A DNA stretch of 64,000 nt from Chitinophaga sp. 180180018-3 (lineage in GTDB: Bacteria; Bacteroidota; Bacteroidia; Chitinophagales; Chitinophagaceae): NCBI RefSeq assembly GCF_037893185.1, contig NZ_CP140772.1, forward strand, positions 3,534,001-3,598,000, given 5' to 3'. A model generated the notes under the pieces. It saw only the letters and a program-made list of their open reading frames with translations. It did not search any database and was not told the DNA's origin. Position numbers and translations under genes: made by a program. Below are positions 53,562 through 62,753 of this stretch, piece by piece. Within the stretch, counting starts at the first letter, position 1, and every line of letters starts with the position of its first letter.

Positions 53562-56500
53562 TTAAAATGAAAGATTGATACCGGCTGTAAACGTTCTCGG
53601 AAGCGGGTAAGTACCATAGTCTTCTCCCTGTGATAAAGGAGCATCCGGCCTGGCATTTACTTCGGGATTATAACCGGTATAACGGGTCCATGTATAGATA
53701 TTCTGACCGGAGAGATATATCCTCAGGCCTTGTATTTTATTGTGCAGCATGCGCTGATTGAATGTATATCCCAACGTGATATTACGTAAACGCACATACG
53801 AACCATCTTCCACAAAGAAAGAGCTGGGCTGGGTGCTGTTGCCGGTGGTTACCCTGTTAGGACGCATGGTGTTGCCATCTCCGGGATCTGTGGGCGATTT
53901 CCAGTACCCCATTTCTTCTATCATCTGATTAGCATTTCCTTCGCTATTATACAGGAAGCGACGTTGCAGGTTCATGATCTTGTTTCCATGTGATGCCTGT
54001 AGTGCTACAGTGAGGTCAAATCCCTTGTAACGGAATTCATTACTGAGCCCCCAGATGAACTTTGGAAAGTAACTGCCAATGTCGGTTCTGTCGTTCGCAT
54101 CGATCTTTTTGTCTCCATTCACATCAATGAATTTCCGGTCGCCCGGCTTAGTGCTTGCATAGTGAGGATAAGCATCTATCTCCGCCTGATTCCTGAAAAC
54201 GCCTCCATTTACATAGCCATAGTAGCTACCGATGGGCGCTCCTACTTTGGTGATGTACAACTGGGAAATGGTACCGTTTCCTCCGTCGGAAATAATCGGT
54301 GCATTGTTGGCGCCCAATTGCAGTACTTCGTTCTTATTGGATGAAATATTAAAGGCAGTGTTCCACACAAATGGTCCGGTAAGGTTGCGGGTATTTAGCG
54401 CAAATTCCACCCCGGAGTTCCTCACTTTGCCAATATTCTTTAATGCCACACCGAAGCCGGAACTCCAGGGCACGGGCACATTCAGCAGCAGGTCCGACGT
54501 GGTAGCCCGGTAGTAGTCGGCGCTGAGGTAAATCCGGTTGGAGAACAAACCCAGGTCAATACCGGCGTTCAGCTGTACAGTTTTCTCCCAGGTAAGATCA
54601 GGGTTAGCCGGCTGTGATATGCCTACGCCATTCACGGCTGTTCCTGTTCCGGGGCCCAGTACATATCCGTTGGAAGACAGCAGATCATAGGAAGCATAAT
54701 TGGCGATCTGGAAATTACCGGAGGTACCGTAGCTCACTCTTGCTTTCAGTTCCGAAACAGGTTTTACCTTAAAGAAGGATTCGTTGCTCACCAGCCAGGC
54801 GCCTGATACAGCGGGGAAATATCCCCATTTATTGTTGGCCCCAAAGCGGGAAGATCCGTCTGCACGAATGCTGGCCGAGAGGAAATACCTGTCGGCATAA
54901 TTGTAGTTTGCCCGGCCCAGGTAAGAAATCAGCGACCATTGCGATTCCGTAGAGGTACCACTGGTAATAGTAGCAGCATTCAGCGTTTGTACGGCATCGT
55001 TAGGGAAGCCGGTGCCATATGTTTCAGTAGCCCTGGTGGTATTCTTCTGGGATGTATACCCGGCGAGTACATCGAAATGATGTTTGCTGCCAAGTGCGAA
55101 CTGGTAGTTCAGGGTGTTTTCCCAAAGCCAGTTCAGTGACAATGCCGTTTGTGCAGCACCTTTCGGTATGGTGGGAGCCGCCTGCTGTACCGGCTTGTAG
55201 GAGCCTAACACAGAGGGTCTGAAATAATTGCGGCTGAAATGATTGATATCTGTTCCGAAAAAAGTTTTGAACTTCAGTCCCTTTATGATCTCATATTCCC
55301 CCCAAACACTTCCCAGGGTACGGATATGATCCAGCTTATCTTTTATTTTCAGCGCCAGTGCTACAGGATTTTCTCCGCCTGAGTATCCGTAAGCCCAAAC
55401 GTTTTGCCGGTTTGTAGCAAGAGAGCCATCCGCATTATACACCGGGAATACCGGGGCTGCTTTCAGCGCATTGCTGAGCACCCCGTCGAAGGTCCACGGT
55501 CCTTCACTGTTGATCAGATCGTAATGATCAAACGTTGGATTTACGGTAACGCCTATATGAAATTTTGGAGCCAGTTCAGCGTTCAGGTTGGCCCTTACGC
55601 CATAGCGCTTATATCCGGAATTGATAATGATCCCTTGTTGATCAAGATAATTACCCGAGATATAGTATTGAAATTTCTCGCTGCCGCCGGAAGCGTATAC
55701 CGTATGACTCTGTACAGGCGCTGTTCTGAACAGGGCATCCTGCCAGTCGGTGTTGGTCAGACCGGATTGTCCGGCCAGGTAAGGCAATATTTCCGGAGCA
55801 ATCTGAAAGTTTGGATTTCCACGCGTAGCGTTGTCGTCTGTAATACTACCATTGGGTTTAGCATCAAGATAGGCGTTATTCTTTGCATCAAAGCTATACT
55901 TGGCCCACTGGTATGCGTCCATCAGTTTTATCTTTTTGCTCACCTGCTGGAAACCTGCGTACATACTGTAACCGAATGAAGGCGGGCCGGCAGACTTTCC
56001 TTTTTTAGTAGTGATCATCACCACGCCGTTAGACGCGCGTGAGCCGTAAATGGCTGCAGAGGACGCATCTTTCAGGATATCGATGGAGGCAATGTCGTCG
56101 CTGTTCAGGGTACTGAGCGGATCAGGTGATTTCTGGAAGGACGCCTGTCCGGCTATATTGACCATATCCGTAGCTCCCTGTAAATTTTTCAGATCGTTGG
56201 AAAGCGGGATGCCGTCTACCACATAAAGCGGCTCTGTGCCTGCCGAAATGGAGTTCAGTCCGCGGATACGTACACTGATGCTCCCTCCCGGGGCGCCGGT
56301 ATTCTGTAGCACCTGTACGCCGGGTACCTTACCCGCCATCGCCTGTTCGAAACTGCTGACCGGCTGATCTTTCAGATCGGCAGCACGGATAGAAGCCACC
56401 GCACCGGTTATTTCCTTGCGGCGCTGTACGCCGTATCCCACTACCACTACCTGGTTCAGCGAAGAGGTGGATTCTTTCAGCACAGCATTCACCTGACGCG

Positions 56501-56822
56501 GCTGACCAGCTTCCAGGATAATGTTAATTACCTGAGCCGGTTCAAACCCGATAGAAGTGAACTGAAAGCTATAAGGACCGCCAACAGGCAGATTACTGAA
56601 ACGAAAGCCTCCGCCGGACCCCGTTTGTGCAGCTGCAGTAGCGCCTGTAGTCTCGTTCCTGGCAACTACCGATACTCCCGGCACTCCTTCGTGCCGTTCG
56701 TTCTGAACTATACCGGTAACGGCTGTACGTTTTTCCTGCGCCTGCAGGAACAATGGAAAAAGCAATGCAAGACATAGCATTACGCTCCTCCACTTTTTGC
56801 TGAGAGAGTAAAAAGTATCCAT
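53562..56822 (-). CDS. SusC/RagA-type TonB-dependent transporter (second pair)
   Basis: 1086 residues from MDTFYSLSKKWRSVMLCLALLF, which gives a normal signal ending FLQAQ; an ATG at 56891 would prepend 23 unlikely residues. CarboxypepD_reg domain (VTGIVQNERHEGVPGVSVV), signature LNQVVVVGYGVQRRKEITGAV, plug FEQAMAGKVPGVQVLQ and ILKDASSAAIYGSRASNGVVMITTKKG, and a barrel ending TFTAGINLSF. First gene of a two-gene unit. Two TGTCCG repeats lie in its leader (56875-56887) and a consensus promoter lies at 56970. Confidence 0.94.
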   Translation of the reverse strand: MDTFYSLSKKWRSVMLCLALLFPLFLQAQEKRTAVTGIVQNERHEGVPGVSVVARNETTGATAAAQTGSGGGFRFSNLPVGGPYSFQFTSIGFEPAQVINIILEAGQPRQVNAVLKESTSSLNQVVVVGYGVQRRKEITGAVASIRAADLKDQPVSSFEQAMAGKVPGVQVLQNTGAPGGSISVRIRGLNSISAGTEPLYVVDGIPLSNDLKNLQGATDMVNIAGQASFQKSPDPLSTLNSDDIASIDILKDASSAAIYGSRASNGVVMITTKKGKSAGPPSFGYSMYAGFQQVSKKIKLMDAYQWAKYSFDAKNNAYLDAKPNGSITDDNATRGNPNFQIAPEILPYLAGQSGLTNTDWQDALFRTAPVQSHTVYASGGSEKFQYYISGNYLDQQGIIINSGYKRYGVRANLNAELAPKFHIGVTVNPTFDHYDLINSEGPWTFDGVLSNALKAAPVFPVYNADGSLATNRQNVWAYGYSGGENPVALALKIKDKLDHIRTLGSVWGEYEIIKGLKFKTFFGTDINHFSRNYFRPSVLGSYKPVQQAAPTIPKGAAQTALSLNWLWENTLNYQFALGSKHHFDVLAGYTSQKNTTRATETYGTGFPNDAVQTLNAATITSGTSTESQWSLISYLGRANYNYADRYFLSASIRADGSSRFGANNKWGYFPAVSGAWLVSNESFFKVKPVSELKARVSYGTSGNFQIANYASYDLLSSNGYVLGPGTGTAVNGVGISQPANPDLTWEKTVQLNAGIDLGLFSNRIYLSADYYRATTSDLLLNVPVPWSSGFGVALKNIGKVRNSGVEFALNTRNLTGPFVWNTAFNISSNKNEVLQLGANNAPIISDGGNGTISQLYITKVGAPIGSYYGYVNGGVFRNQAEIDAYPHYASTKPGDRKFIDVNGDKKIDANDRTDIGSYFPKFIWGLSNEFRYKGFDLTVALQASHGNKIMNLQRRFLYNSEGNANQMIEEMGYWKSPTDPGDGNTMRPNRVTTGNSTQPSSFFVEDGSYVRLRNITLGYTFNQRMLHNKIQGLRIYLSGQNIYTWTRYTGYNPEVNARPDAPLSQGEDYGTYPLPRTFTAGINLSF

Positions 56823-56969
56823 AGGTGATTTTTGAGGCCCGCCAGGCTTTGCCATGCCTGGATAAGTGACAACCTGTCCGCTGTCCGACATTATTCCGGG
56901 GCCAGTTTAAAAAACTATTAGCAACTGATTCAGGTCAATAAAAGCGATCTTAGATTTTAATTATAGCGT

Positions 56970-57001
56970 CAAAAGTAATAACTAGTTTTTAGTCCACCAA
57001 A
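56970..57001 (-). promoter_or_regulatory. consensus promoter of the second SusC/SusD pair
   Basis: Minus strand TTTG (57001-56998), exactly 20 bases, TACTTTTG (56977-56970): a full match to the Bacteroidota TTTG-N20-TAnnTTTG pattern. The transcript would begin near 56963, giving a leader of about 140 bases that contains the hairpin CCAGGC/GCCTGG (56842-56861) and the sequence TGTCCGCTGTCCGACA (56875-56890, plus-strand reading). Confidence 0.75.
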
Positions 57002-57088
57002 CCAATAGACTAATATAAATACTGGTAGATAAATTTACCGGTTGCATTTTAGGTGGAAGCGGGAAATTATTTGTACGGTAAATTACAC

Positions 57089-57169
57089 TGTCCGGAACCG
57101 GACACACGATAACAAAAGCGGACAAACAGATACCAGATTACTCTTTAAAAATCAATTATTTATAAATTG
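57089..57169 (+). promoter_or_regulatory. two-palindrome regulatory module before the second FtsX-type permease
   Basis: TGTCCG-GAAC-CGGACA (57089-57104), CGGACA again at 57119-57124, and an AT-rich inverted repeat CAATT-N7-AATTG (57153-57169, imperfect outside). Same order as at 28311-28381. The remaining bases of the 56892-57207 gap hold the SusC promoter and nothing else recognised. Confidence 0.6.
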
Positions 57170-57207
57170 GCATCTGGTTAGTCGATCTGCTTACACATCA
57201 ATGCCAT

Positions 57208-59610
57208 ATGATTAGAAATCTATTAATAGTTTCCTGGCGGAATTTCCGCAAGCATACGGGGCATAGTCTGTTGAACCTTGCGGGGCTTATCATGGGGCTT
57301 ACCTGTTGTTTCTTCATTGCGATATACATAAATGACGAAAACAGTTACGACCGCTGGGTACCGGAACACGAAAGGGTTTTCAGGATATCTGCATCAATAA
57401 AAACACAGGACAATGACCGGATCAATTTTGCGCTGACGCCGGGTACGCTGTTTCAGGCGTTCAAAGCATTTCCGGAGGTAGCTTCGTGTGTGCGCATTTT
57501 CGACTATGGCAGCAGTGCAGTGATCAGCACCGGCGATCAGAAAAAGATTGCTGAAAAGGCAGTTTACTATACCGACAGCACGCTGCTAACCGTACTCTCC
57601 TACCCGCTGGCCGCCGGAGATCCTCATACAGCAATGAACAGCGCGGATGGTATCATGCTGACAGAAGAAAAGGCGCAAAAGTATTTCGGTAAACAAAGCA
57701 ATTCAGCAGACTACCTGAACAGATTGTTAGATATAAATGGCACAAAATACCGTGTTACCGGTGTGCTGAAAAATATTCCATTCAACACTTATTTCCGGCC
57801 GGATTTCGTTGTTTCTACGGTGGGTATTCTGAACAAAGATTGGTTTAAGGATATAGCCGGCAACTGGCATGGTACAGCAGTACATACTTTTGTAAAGCTG
57901 GGTTCCGGCGTATCCGGAGAAACCTTTGGCAGCAAAATACGTTTCCTGGCCTACCAGTATGTAGGCGATGAAATAAAGGCTAACGGTCAGGAATATACGT
58001 ATGTTACGCAGCCACTGGCGGATATACATCTGCATTCCAATTTCCGTTATGAGCTCAGTAAGAACACTGATATCATGTACGTGCGTACACTTTCCTTCAT
58101 TGCAATTTTCATTCTGATTATCGCGGGGATCAACTTTGTGAATCTTACTACTGCCAAAGCTGCCGGCAGGGCAAAGGAAGTGAGTGTCAGGAAAGTGATC
58201 GGTGCACGACGTGGACAGCTGATGCTGCAATTCCTGACAGAGGCCCTGATCATGTCGGGACTGGCATTTTTGGGTACCGTCGTATTGATTGCAGCGTTTC
58301 TGCCATTGTTCAATAACCTGGCGGACAAACACTTCGCGGTGGCACAACTGCTGGCGCCCCGTACGGTCATGAGCGGGATAGGGATTAGTCTTGCTATCGG
58401 CCTGCTCTCAGGCATTTATCCGGCTGTTGTTCTATCCGACTTCCATGTTTCCCGTATTGTTCAGCGTCATCACCTGCGGAAGCAGGGTACCTCACTCCGG
58501 AATGTATTGGTGGTTACACAGTTCTCTATTTCCATCCTGCTAATTATTGCTACAATAGTGGTATATAATCAACTCCGGTTTATGCAGCAGCATGATCTCG
58601 GCTTTGATCAGTCGCAGGTATTGGTGCTCCCTGTTAACGGAAAAGATGCAGCAGGTAGCGTACCAGCTTTGCTGGAGCGCTTCAAAACAACAGCAGGCGT
58701 TATGTCGGTTACCGCCTCCAGCTCCGTTCCTGGCGGGGAATTCGGCAACAACCTGATACCGTTGAAAGGCGATCATAGTAAGCAAACCGATACACGATTA
58801 TTATCCGCCGATGATCAGTTTCTGCGCACCTATAATATTCAACTGCTGGCAGGCAGGCAATACAGTATGAAGCTCGACACAGGCCGGTGGATAAGTGATG
58901 TCATGATTAATGAAGCTGCATTACCTTTTTTCGGATGGAAAACACCGGAAGAAGCCATTGGCAAGGAGTTCGACTGGGGCTGGGGAAGGGTTTGCGGGGT
59001 ATACCGAAATTTTAATTTTACTTCCCTGCAGCGTGGTGTAACTCCGCTGGCTATATTCTACAAACCAGGCTGGATAAATTATATCAGCGTTAAAATGAAT
59101 ACGCGCAATGCGTCCGGAATATTAACCCAACTGGAGAAAACCTGGCAACAAACAGTTCCTTCCATGTCGTTCAATTACTTTTTCCTGGACGATGAATTCA
59201 ATCAGCAATACCGCGCGGAACAGCGGCTGGGTAAGCTATTCATACTATTCTCCATATTTGCCATTGCTATCGCCTGTCTCGGATTATTCGGACTTGCGTC
59301 CTTTACAACCGAGCAACGCACCAAAGAAATTGGTATCCGCAAAGTACTCGGGGCCAGTGTTACGGGCATTACCTGGTTGTTGTCGGGTGATTTCCTGAAG
59401 CTGGTATTATGGTCATTCGCCATAGCATTTCCGGTGTCCTGGTGGGCCATGAGCCGGTGGTTGCAGGATTTTGCATACCGGGTATCATTGAGTGCGTGGA
59501 TATTTATTGTTGCCGGAGCCGGCGCCATCGTAATAGCGCTGCTTACAGTGAGTGTACAGGCAATTAAGGCTGCACTGGCTAATCCGGTTAATAGTTTGAG
59601 ATCGGAGTAA
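57208..59610 (+). CDS. orphan FtsX/MacB-type ABC permease, duplicated-domain form (second copy)
   Basis: 800 residues, same layout as 28446-30803: first helix HTGHSLLNLAGLIMGLTCCFFIAIYI, MacB-like periplasmic part, helices at about 295-440 with GRAKEVSVRKVIGARRGQLMLQFL, a second periplasmic part, and final helices with EQRTKEIGIRKVLGASVTGITWLL. No ATPase gene is near. The two copies are diverged but share the same upstream sites, so they probably answer the same signal. The neighbouring SusC/SusD pair runs the other way. Confidence 0.87.
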   Translation: MIRNLLIVSWRNFRKHTGHSLLNLAGLIMGLTCCFFIAIYINDENSYDRWVPEHERVFRISASIKTQDNDRINFALTPGTLFQAFKAFPEVASCVRIFDYGSSAVISTGDQKKIAEKAVYYTDSTLLTVLSYPLAAGDPHTAMNSADGIMLTEEKAQKYFGKQSNSADYLNRLLDINGTKYRVTGVLKNIPFNTYFRPDFVVSTVGILNKDWFKDIAGNWHGTAVHTFVKLGSGVSGETFGSKIRFLAYQYVGDEIKANGQEYTYVTQPLADIHLHSNFRYELSKNTDIMYVRTLSFIAIFILIIAGINFVNLTTAKAAGRAKEVSVRKVIGARRGQLMLQFLTEALIMSGLAFLGTVVLIAAFLPLFNNLADKHFAVAQLLAPRTVMSGIGISLAIGLLSGIYPAVVLSDFHVSRIVQRHHLRKQGTSLRNVLVVTQFSISILLIIATIVVYNQLRFMQQHDLGFDQSQVLVLPVNGKDAAGSVPALLERFKTTAGVMSVTASSSVPGGEFGNNLIPLKGDHSKQTDTRLLSADDQFLRTYNIQLLAGRQYSMKLDTGRWISDVMINEAALPFFGWKTPEEAIGKEFDWGWGRVCGVYRNFNFTSLQRGVTPLAIFYKPGWINYISVKMNTRNASGILTQLEKTWQQTVPSMSFNYFFLDDEFNQQYRAEQRLGKLFILFSIFAIAIACLGLFGLASFTTEQRTKEIGIRKVLGASVTGITWLLSGDFLKLVLWSFAIAFPVSWWAMSRWLQDFAYRVSLSAWIFIVAGAGAIVIALLTVSVQAIKAALANPVNSLRSE

Positions 59611-59656
59611 AAAAGAATAGCCGCCAGCGTTTAATTAAAAACTGGCGGCTATTCTT
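59611..59656. terminator. terminator after the second FtsX-type permease
   Basis: Stem AAGAATAGCCGCCAG (59613-59627) pairs with CTGGCGGCTATTCTT (59642-59656) across an AT-rich loop. Starts directly at the stop codon. Works for both convergent genes. Confidence 0.82.
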
Positions 59657-59668
59657 CATTTGTAATAC

Positions 59669-59971
59669 CTATTTCATAAAAATCACCACATCATCTCCTT
59701 CCGGCTCTGCATCAGCAAGAGATTCTTCCCAACCGTTGTGCAGCTTGAAGAATTGTGGCAATCCGCCGAGTAGTTCAAGCCACCCGCTCATTTCATCGGA
59801 AACCTCCAGCACATCTCCCTCACTGGTTTGAAATACGAGGAAAATCACTTCACCGGGATACGCATAAACTTTATATCCTGAAATACGAGTCACCTTTTCC
59901 CAGTAAAGGGTATCGTCGATGTCTTCATCATATTTAACAGAAAGCTCCTGTTCGTCAAATTGTATATCCAT
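59669..59971 (-). CDS. small acidic protein of unknown function
   Basis: 100 residues, strongly acidic (many Glu/Asp; near the end LADAEPEGDDVVIFMK). No signal peptide, membrane helix or recognised motif. RISGYKVYAYPGEVIFLVFQTSEGDVLEVSDEMSGWLELL and LHNGWEES give an alpha/beta pattern seen in some small immunity-like proteins, but I cannot name the family. Codon use and spacing look like a real gene. It lies 12 bases from the terminator and upstream of an SGNH gene on the same strand. Confidence 0.65.
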   Translation of the reverse strand: MDIQFDEQELSVKYDEDIDDTLYWEKVTRISGYKVYAYPGEVIFLVFQTSEGDVLEVSDEMSGWLELLGGLPQFFKLHNGWEESLADAEPEGDDVVIFMK

Positions 59972-60012
59972 ATCCCAAAGGTATGAGTTTTATGACCATG
60001 AAACGCCAGCAG

Positions 60013-60783
60013 CTATTTCAGCCGGCTGAGCACATCTTTGATGGCTTTGGCCCAGTCGTTTCCCAGTGCTGTGGCTCCTTCCACGTTCGGATGCAGCTGG
60101 AAAATGCCTGACTTACCATGCTCCTGTGCAAATAGTTCAGGATGCTTTTTAAAATAACGGAATCCGCCGGTATAACCAGTGAACACCTGTCCCGGGTGGC
60201 TGCGATGGTAGGCGGCTACGATATTGTTGAGCACCGGGTAATAAGTCTGCAATCTCGCAAGGCCTTCCGCCAGATAGCGGGCGCCGTTATGCGTGTTGGG
60301 GCTATACCAGATCGGGTGATGCAGTATTACAATACAGCCCGGATAGGCAGCCAGCAATTTGTCTACGATCGTAGTAACATTTGTTCTGTAATTTTCAGGC
60401 GATACAGGTGCACCATTAGGCCCTTCGATGGCGCTGTCGTTGGTGCCCAGCACCATAGAAAATACCAGGGTAGCATCTTTCGTCTGCTTAAATACATCAG
60501 CGGCCTTTATAACGTTATTGAATAAACGATTAGTAGCCGGCAGGAAATCTACCGTAGTGGAGCCACTCACTCCCTGATTGCTGAAGTCGAATGTTACGGC
60601 GGGCATTGCCTGTTTCAGCCATTCCGCAGCCCTCACAGGCGGAGCTTCCTGCAACGGGTGAGGCAATCCGGCTCCCTGGGTAATACTGTTCCCGATAAAA
60701 ATGATGTTCGCCTTTCTGAGCTGAGCGTTGGTTAGTCCGGGTAACAACAACGCCAAACAAACCACGATAAAGTTGTTTTTCAT
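60013..60783 (-). CDS. secreted SGNH/GDSL hydrolase
   Basis: 256 residues from MKNNFIVVCLALLLPGLTNAQ (signal peptide; the longer frame upstream is rejected). Ser block IIFIGNSITQGAGLP, Gly block FSNQGVSGSTTVD, Asn block VLGTNDSAIEG and the Asp/His region near LHPNVEGATALGNDW. It resembles carbohydrate esterases and acyl-hydrolases of the SGNH group, but differs from the 31105 copy in length and linker. No sugar locus adjoins it, so the substrate is open. Confidence 0.85.
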   Translation of the reverse strand: MKNNFIVVCLALLLPGLTNAQLRKANIIFIGNSITQGAGLPHPLQEAPPVRAAEWLKQAMPAVTFDFSNQGVSGSTTVDFLPATNRLFNNVIKAADVFKQTKDATLVFSMVLGTNDSAIEGPNGAPVSPENYRTNVTTIVDKLLAAYPGCIVILHHPIWYSPNTHNGARYLAEGLARLQTYYPVLNNIVAAYHRSHPGQVFTGYTGGFRYFKKHPELFAQEHGKSGIFQLHPNVEGATALGNDWAKAIKDVLSRLK

Positions 60784-60926
60784 TGCAACGTGTAATTGAG
60801 GAACGTAAAATAATATCTTCAACATTATTTTTCTCCGGAAAAATTTTTACAAAACCATTTGGTTATATATATTTGTAGCCGAATGGTAGCCAGCCATTCC
60901 ATCTTCATCATTAAAAACAAATTACC

Positions 60927-61361
60927 ATGAGCAACAAACCACTGGTCATTGAACGTACGCTTGATGCACCTGTAAAGGCGGTATGGGAAGCTATTACCGA
61001 CAAAAACAAGATGAAGCAATGGTACTTTGATCTTGCTGCCTTTCAACCTGTAGTGGGGTTTGAATTCAGCTTCTTAGCCGGTTCGCCGGAAAAACAATAT
61101 CTGCATCTCTGCAGGATCACGGCAGTTATACCTGAAGAAAAGCTCAGTTATACCTGGCGTTATGACGGGTATCCGGGCAGTTCAGATGTAACGTGGGAGC
61201 TGTTTCCGGAAGGTGACCGGACAAGACTGGTACTTACCCATACAGGTCTGGAAAGCTTTCCTTCCGGGGAAGATGCAGCATTTGGCGTGGAAAGCTTTAC
61301 CAAAGGCTGGACTTATATCATCGGTACGAGCCTGATGGAATACCTGACCGCCAAAAGCTAA
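60927..61361 (+). CDS. SRPBCC/AHSA1-family protein
   Basis: 144 residues with the standard AHSA1 layout: LVIERTLDAPVKAVWEAITDKNKMKQWYFD, VGFEFSFLAGSPEKQYLHLCRITAVIPEEKLSYTWRYDGYPG, TRLVLTHTGLESF and KGWTYIIGTSLMEYL. It holds a hydrophobic ligand or acts as a stress co-chaperone-like protein. No ArsR partner is nearby, although one is often found beside such genes. Its stop overlaps the stop of the next convergent gene by 4 bases. Confidence 0.85.
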   Translation: MSNKPLVIERTLDAPVKAVWEAITDKNKMKQWYFDLAAFQPVVGFEFSFLAGSPEKQYLHLCRITAVIPEEKLSYTWRYDGYPGSSDVTWELFPEGDRTRLVLTHTGLESFPSGEDAAFGVESFTKGWTYIIGTSLMEYLTAKS

Positions 61362-62026
61362 AGACTGTCTACAGTTACCAGTGCCGGAGATTCGAACATA
61401 CTAATCGGGGAAATAATTTTTTCAGATAGCGGAATATTGTTTCCGTAGATCTTTTTCATTTGTGCTTTTACTTCGGGGCTTTTCAGGTCGAAATCCCGCA
61501 GTTCCTGCAGTTTCCCTATTTCCAGTCCGGTGGCGGATTTATATATTTTCCAGACAAGTTCTGAACAATAGACACGCTCATCCGACCAGCCAAAGTAGAA
61601 ATCGTAGTCTTTCCCTTTAAATTGTTCCCCTGTTTTTTTCATGCGGCTAATGACATCCGGTGTTAATACTGCAGTAGCATTGCGTAATCTTTTGATCACA
61701 TAATGTCCGTTCTTTCCCCGGGCAATCCATTGCTGCAAGGGAGTATAGCATACCGGCTGGATAGCTTCATAGACATACCATTCATTATCCCGTTTAAAAA
61801 TTATTCCGCAATGACTATATTTGGAGTGTGTTGCGAGCTGAATAGCCTTACTCAAATCAGAAGTGGATATCTGGAAAATAATATCGCCTTCCTGAACGTC
61901 AGGAATCAGGCGTAGTGGTTGTTTAATAGTCTGTATATGTGGCAGCAACCTTTTTCCGGCCAGTATTCCACCAGAAGTAAGTATAACTGCAGTAATAGTA
62001 ATGAGTATCCTTTTCGCCAACGACAT
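61358..62026 (-). CDS. YiiX/YebB-like permuted papain-fold (NlpC/P60-related) hydrolase
   Basis: 222 residues from MSLAKRILITITAVILTSGG, a single N-terminal signal or anchor. The permuted order is visible: VQEGDIIFQISTSDLSKAIQLATHSKYSHCGIIF (His side) first, then VYCSELVWKIYKSATG (catalytic Cys side). Family members act on amide or ester bonds of cell-wall or lipid molecules. A conserved-looking FYFGWSDERVYCSELV matches YiiX. It is divergent from the acetyltransferase at 62075. Substrate not known. Confidence 0.83.
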   Translation of the reverse strand: MSLAKRILITITAVILTSGGILAGKRLLPHIQTIKQPLRLIPDVQEGDIIFQISTSDLSKAIQLATHSKYSHCGIIFKRDNEWYVYEAIQPVCYTPLQQWIARGKNGHYVIKRLRNATAVLTPDVISRMKKTGEQFKGKDYDFYFGWSDERVYCSELVWKIYKSATGLEIGKLQELRDFDLKSPEVKAQMKKIYGNNIPLSEKIISPISMFESPALVTVDSL

Positions 62027-62074
62027 AACCCTGTTTTTGAGTAAAAGTATCAAAATATATATAACCCGTAAAAA

Positions 62075-62599
62075 ATGAATGAAGTTCTAATTGTACCCGC
62101 CATTGTTGCGGAGGCAGAAATGTTACAACAAATAGCCCGGCAGACGTTCCTGGAGAGTTTTGCGGAAAGCAACACCGAGGAAAATATGAAAATGTACATA
62201 CAGGAAAGCTTTGCTATCCCTAAGCTGGCTGCGGAGCTGAACAACCCGGATTCCGAGTTTTACTTTGCAATGCTGAAAAATCAGCCAATCGGTTATATGA
62301 AAGTTAACCTGCGCGGAGCGCAAACAGAACTTTATAACAGCCGGGCGGTAGAACTGGAACGCATATACGTATTAAAATCACATCAGGGTCAGAAGATTGG
62401 TCAGCAGCTGTTTTCCAAAGCGTTGGATATTGCGCGGGAAGCCAAGGCGCCTTTCCTCTGGCTTGGCGTATGGGAACATAATACCAATGCTATCGGCTTT
62501 TACAAACGACAAGGGTTCACTGAATTCGACTCACACCAGTTCAAACTCGGTGGCGATATACAAACCGATATCATCATGCGACTGGATTTGCCGGCATAG
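62075..62599 (+). CDS. GNAT-family N-acetyltransferase
   Basis: 174 residues. EFYFAMLKNQPIGYMKVNLRGAQ, LERIYVLKSHQGQKIGQQLFSKALDIAREA (Q-x-x-G-x-G/A-type acetyl-CoA loop HQGQKIG) and LWLGVWEHNTNAIGFYKRQGFTEF. This resembles the YjgM/PaiA-like group that acetylates polyamines or protein N-termini. Single gene. Immediately after its stop begins the remnant of a transpeptidase on the other strand. Confidence 0.87.
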   Translation: MNEVLIVPAIVAEAEMLQQIARQTFLESFAESNTEENMKMYIQESFAIPKLAAELNNPDSEFYFAMLKNQPIGYMKVNLRGAQTELYNSRAVELERIYVLKSHQGQKIGQQLFSKALDIAREAKAPFLWLGVWEHNTNAIGFYKRQGFTEFDSHQFKLGGDIQTDIIMRLDLPA

Positions 62600-62603
62600 T
62601 GAA

Positions 62604-62753
62604 TCAGCGATAGATCGACAATAATACGGGTCGTTCTGCCTTATCGATATATGGTTGTATTGTAGCGAAATAATCAGGATTCAGGGTGGGGCAACCATCG
62701 CTGCGGCATATCCCCACCTCCTGCGCTGCAGCGGGAACGCAGGCATTACTGGA
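62604..62753 (-). pseudogene. 3' remnant of an L,D-transpeptidase-like gene
   Basis: Right after the SMP-30 stop the same minus-strand frame continues for 48 codons to TGA at 62606-62604, with no start. It contains GICRSDGCPTLNPDYFATI and ends ERPVLLSIYR. The S-x-GCP motif with its cysteine is the active-site signature of YkuD-type transpeptidases, and the C-terminal tail fits the murein L,D-transpeptidase catalytic family in Bacteroidota. The first two thirds of that protein are missing. Confidence 0.5.
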
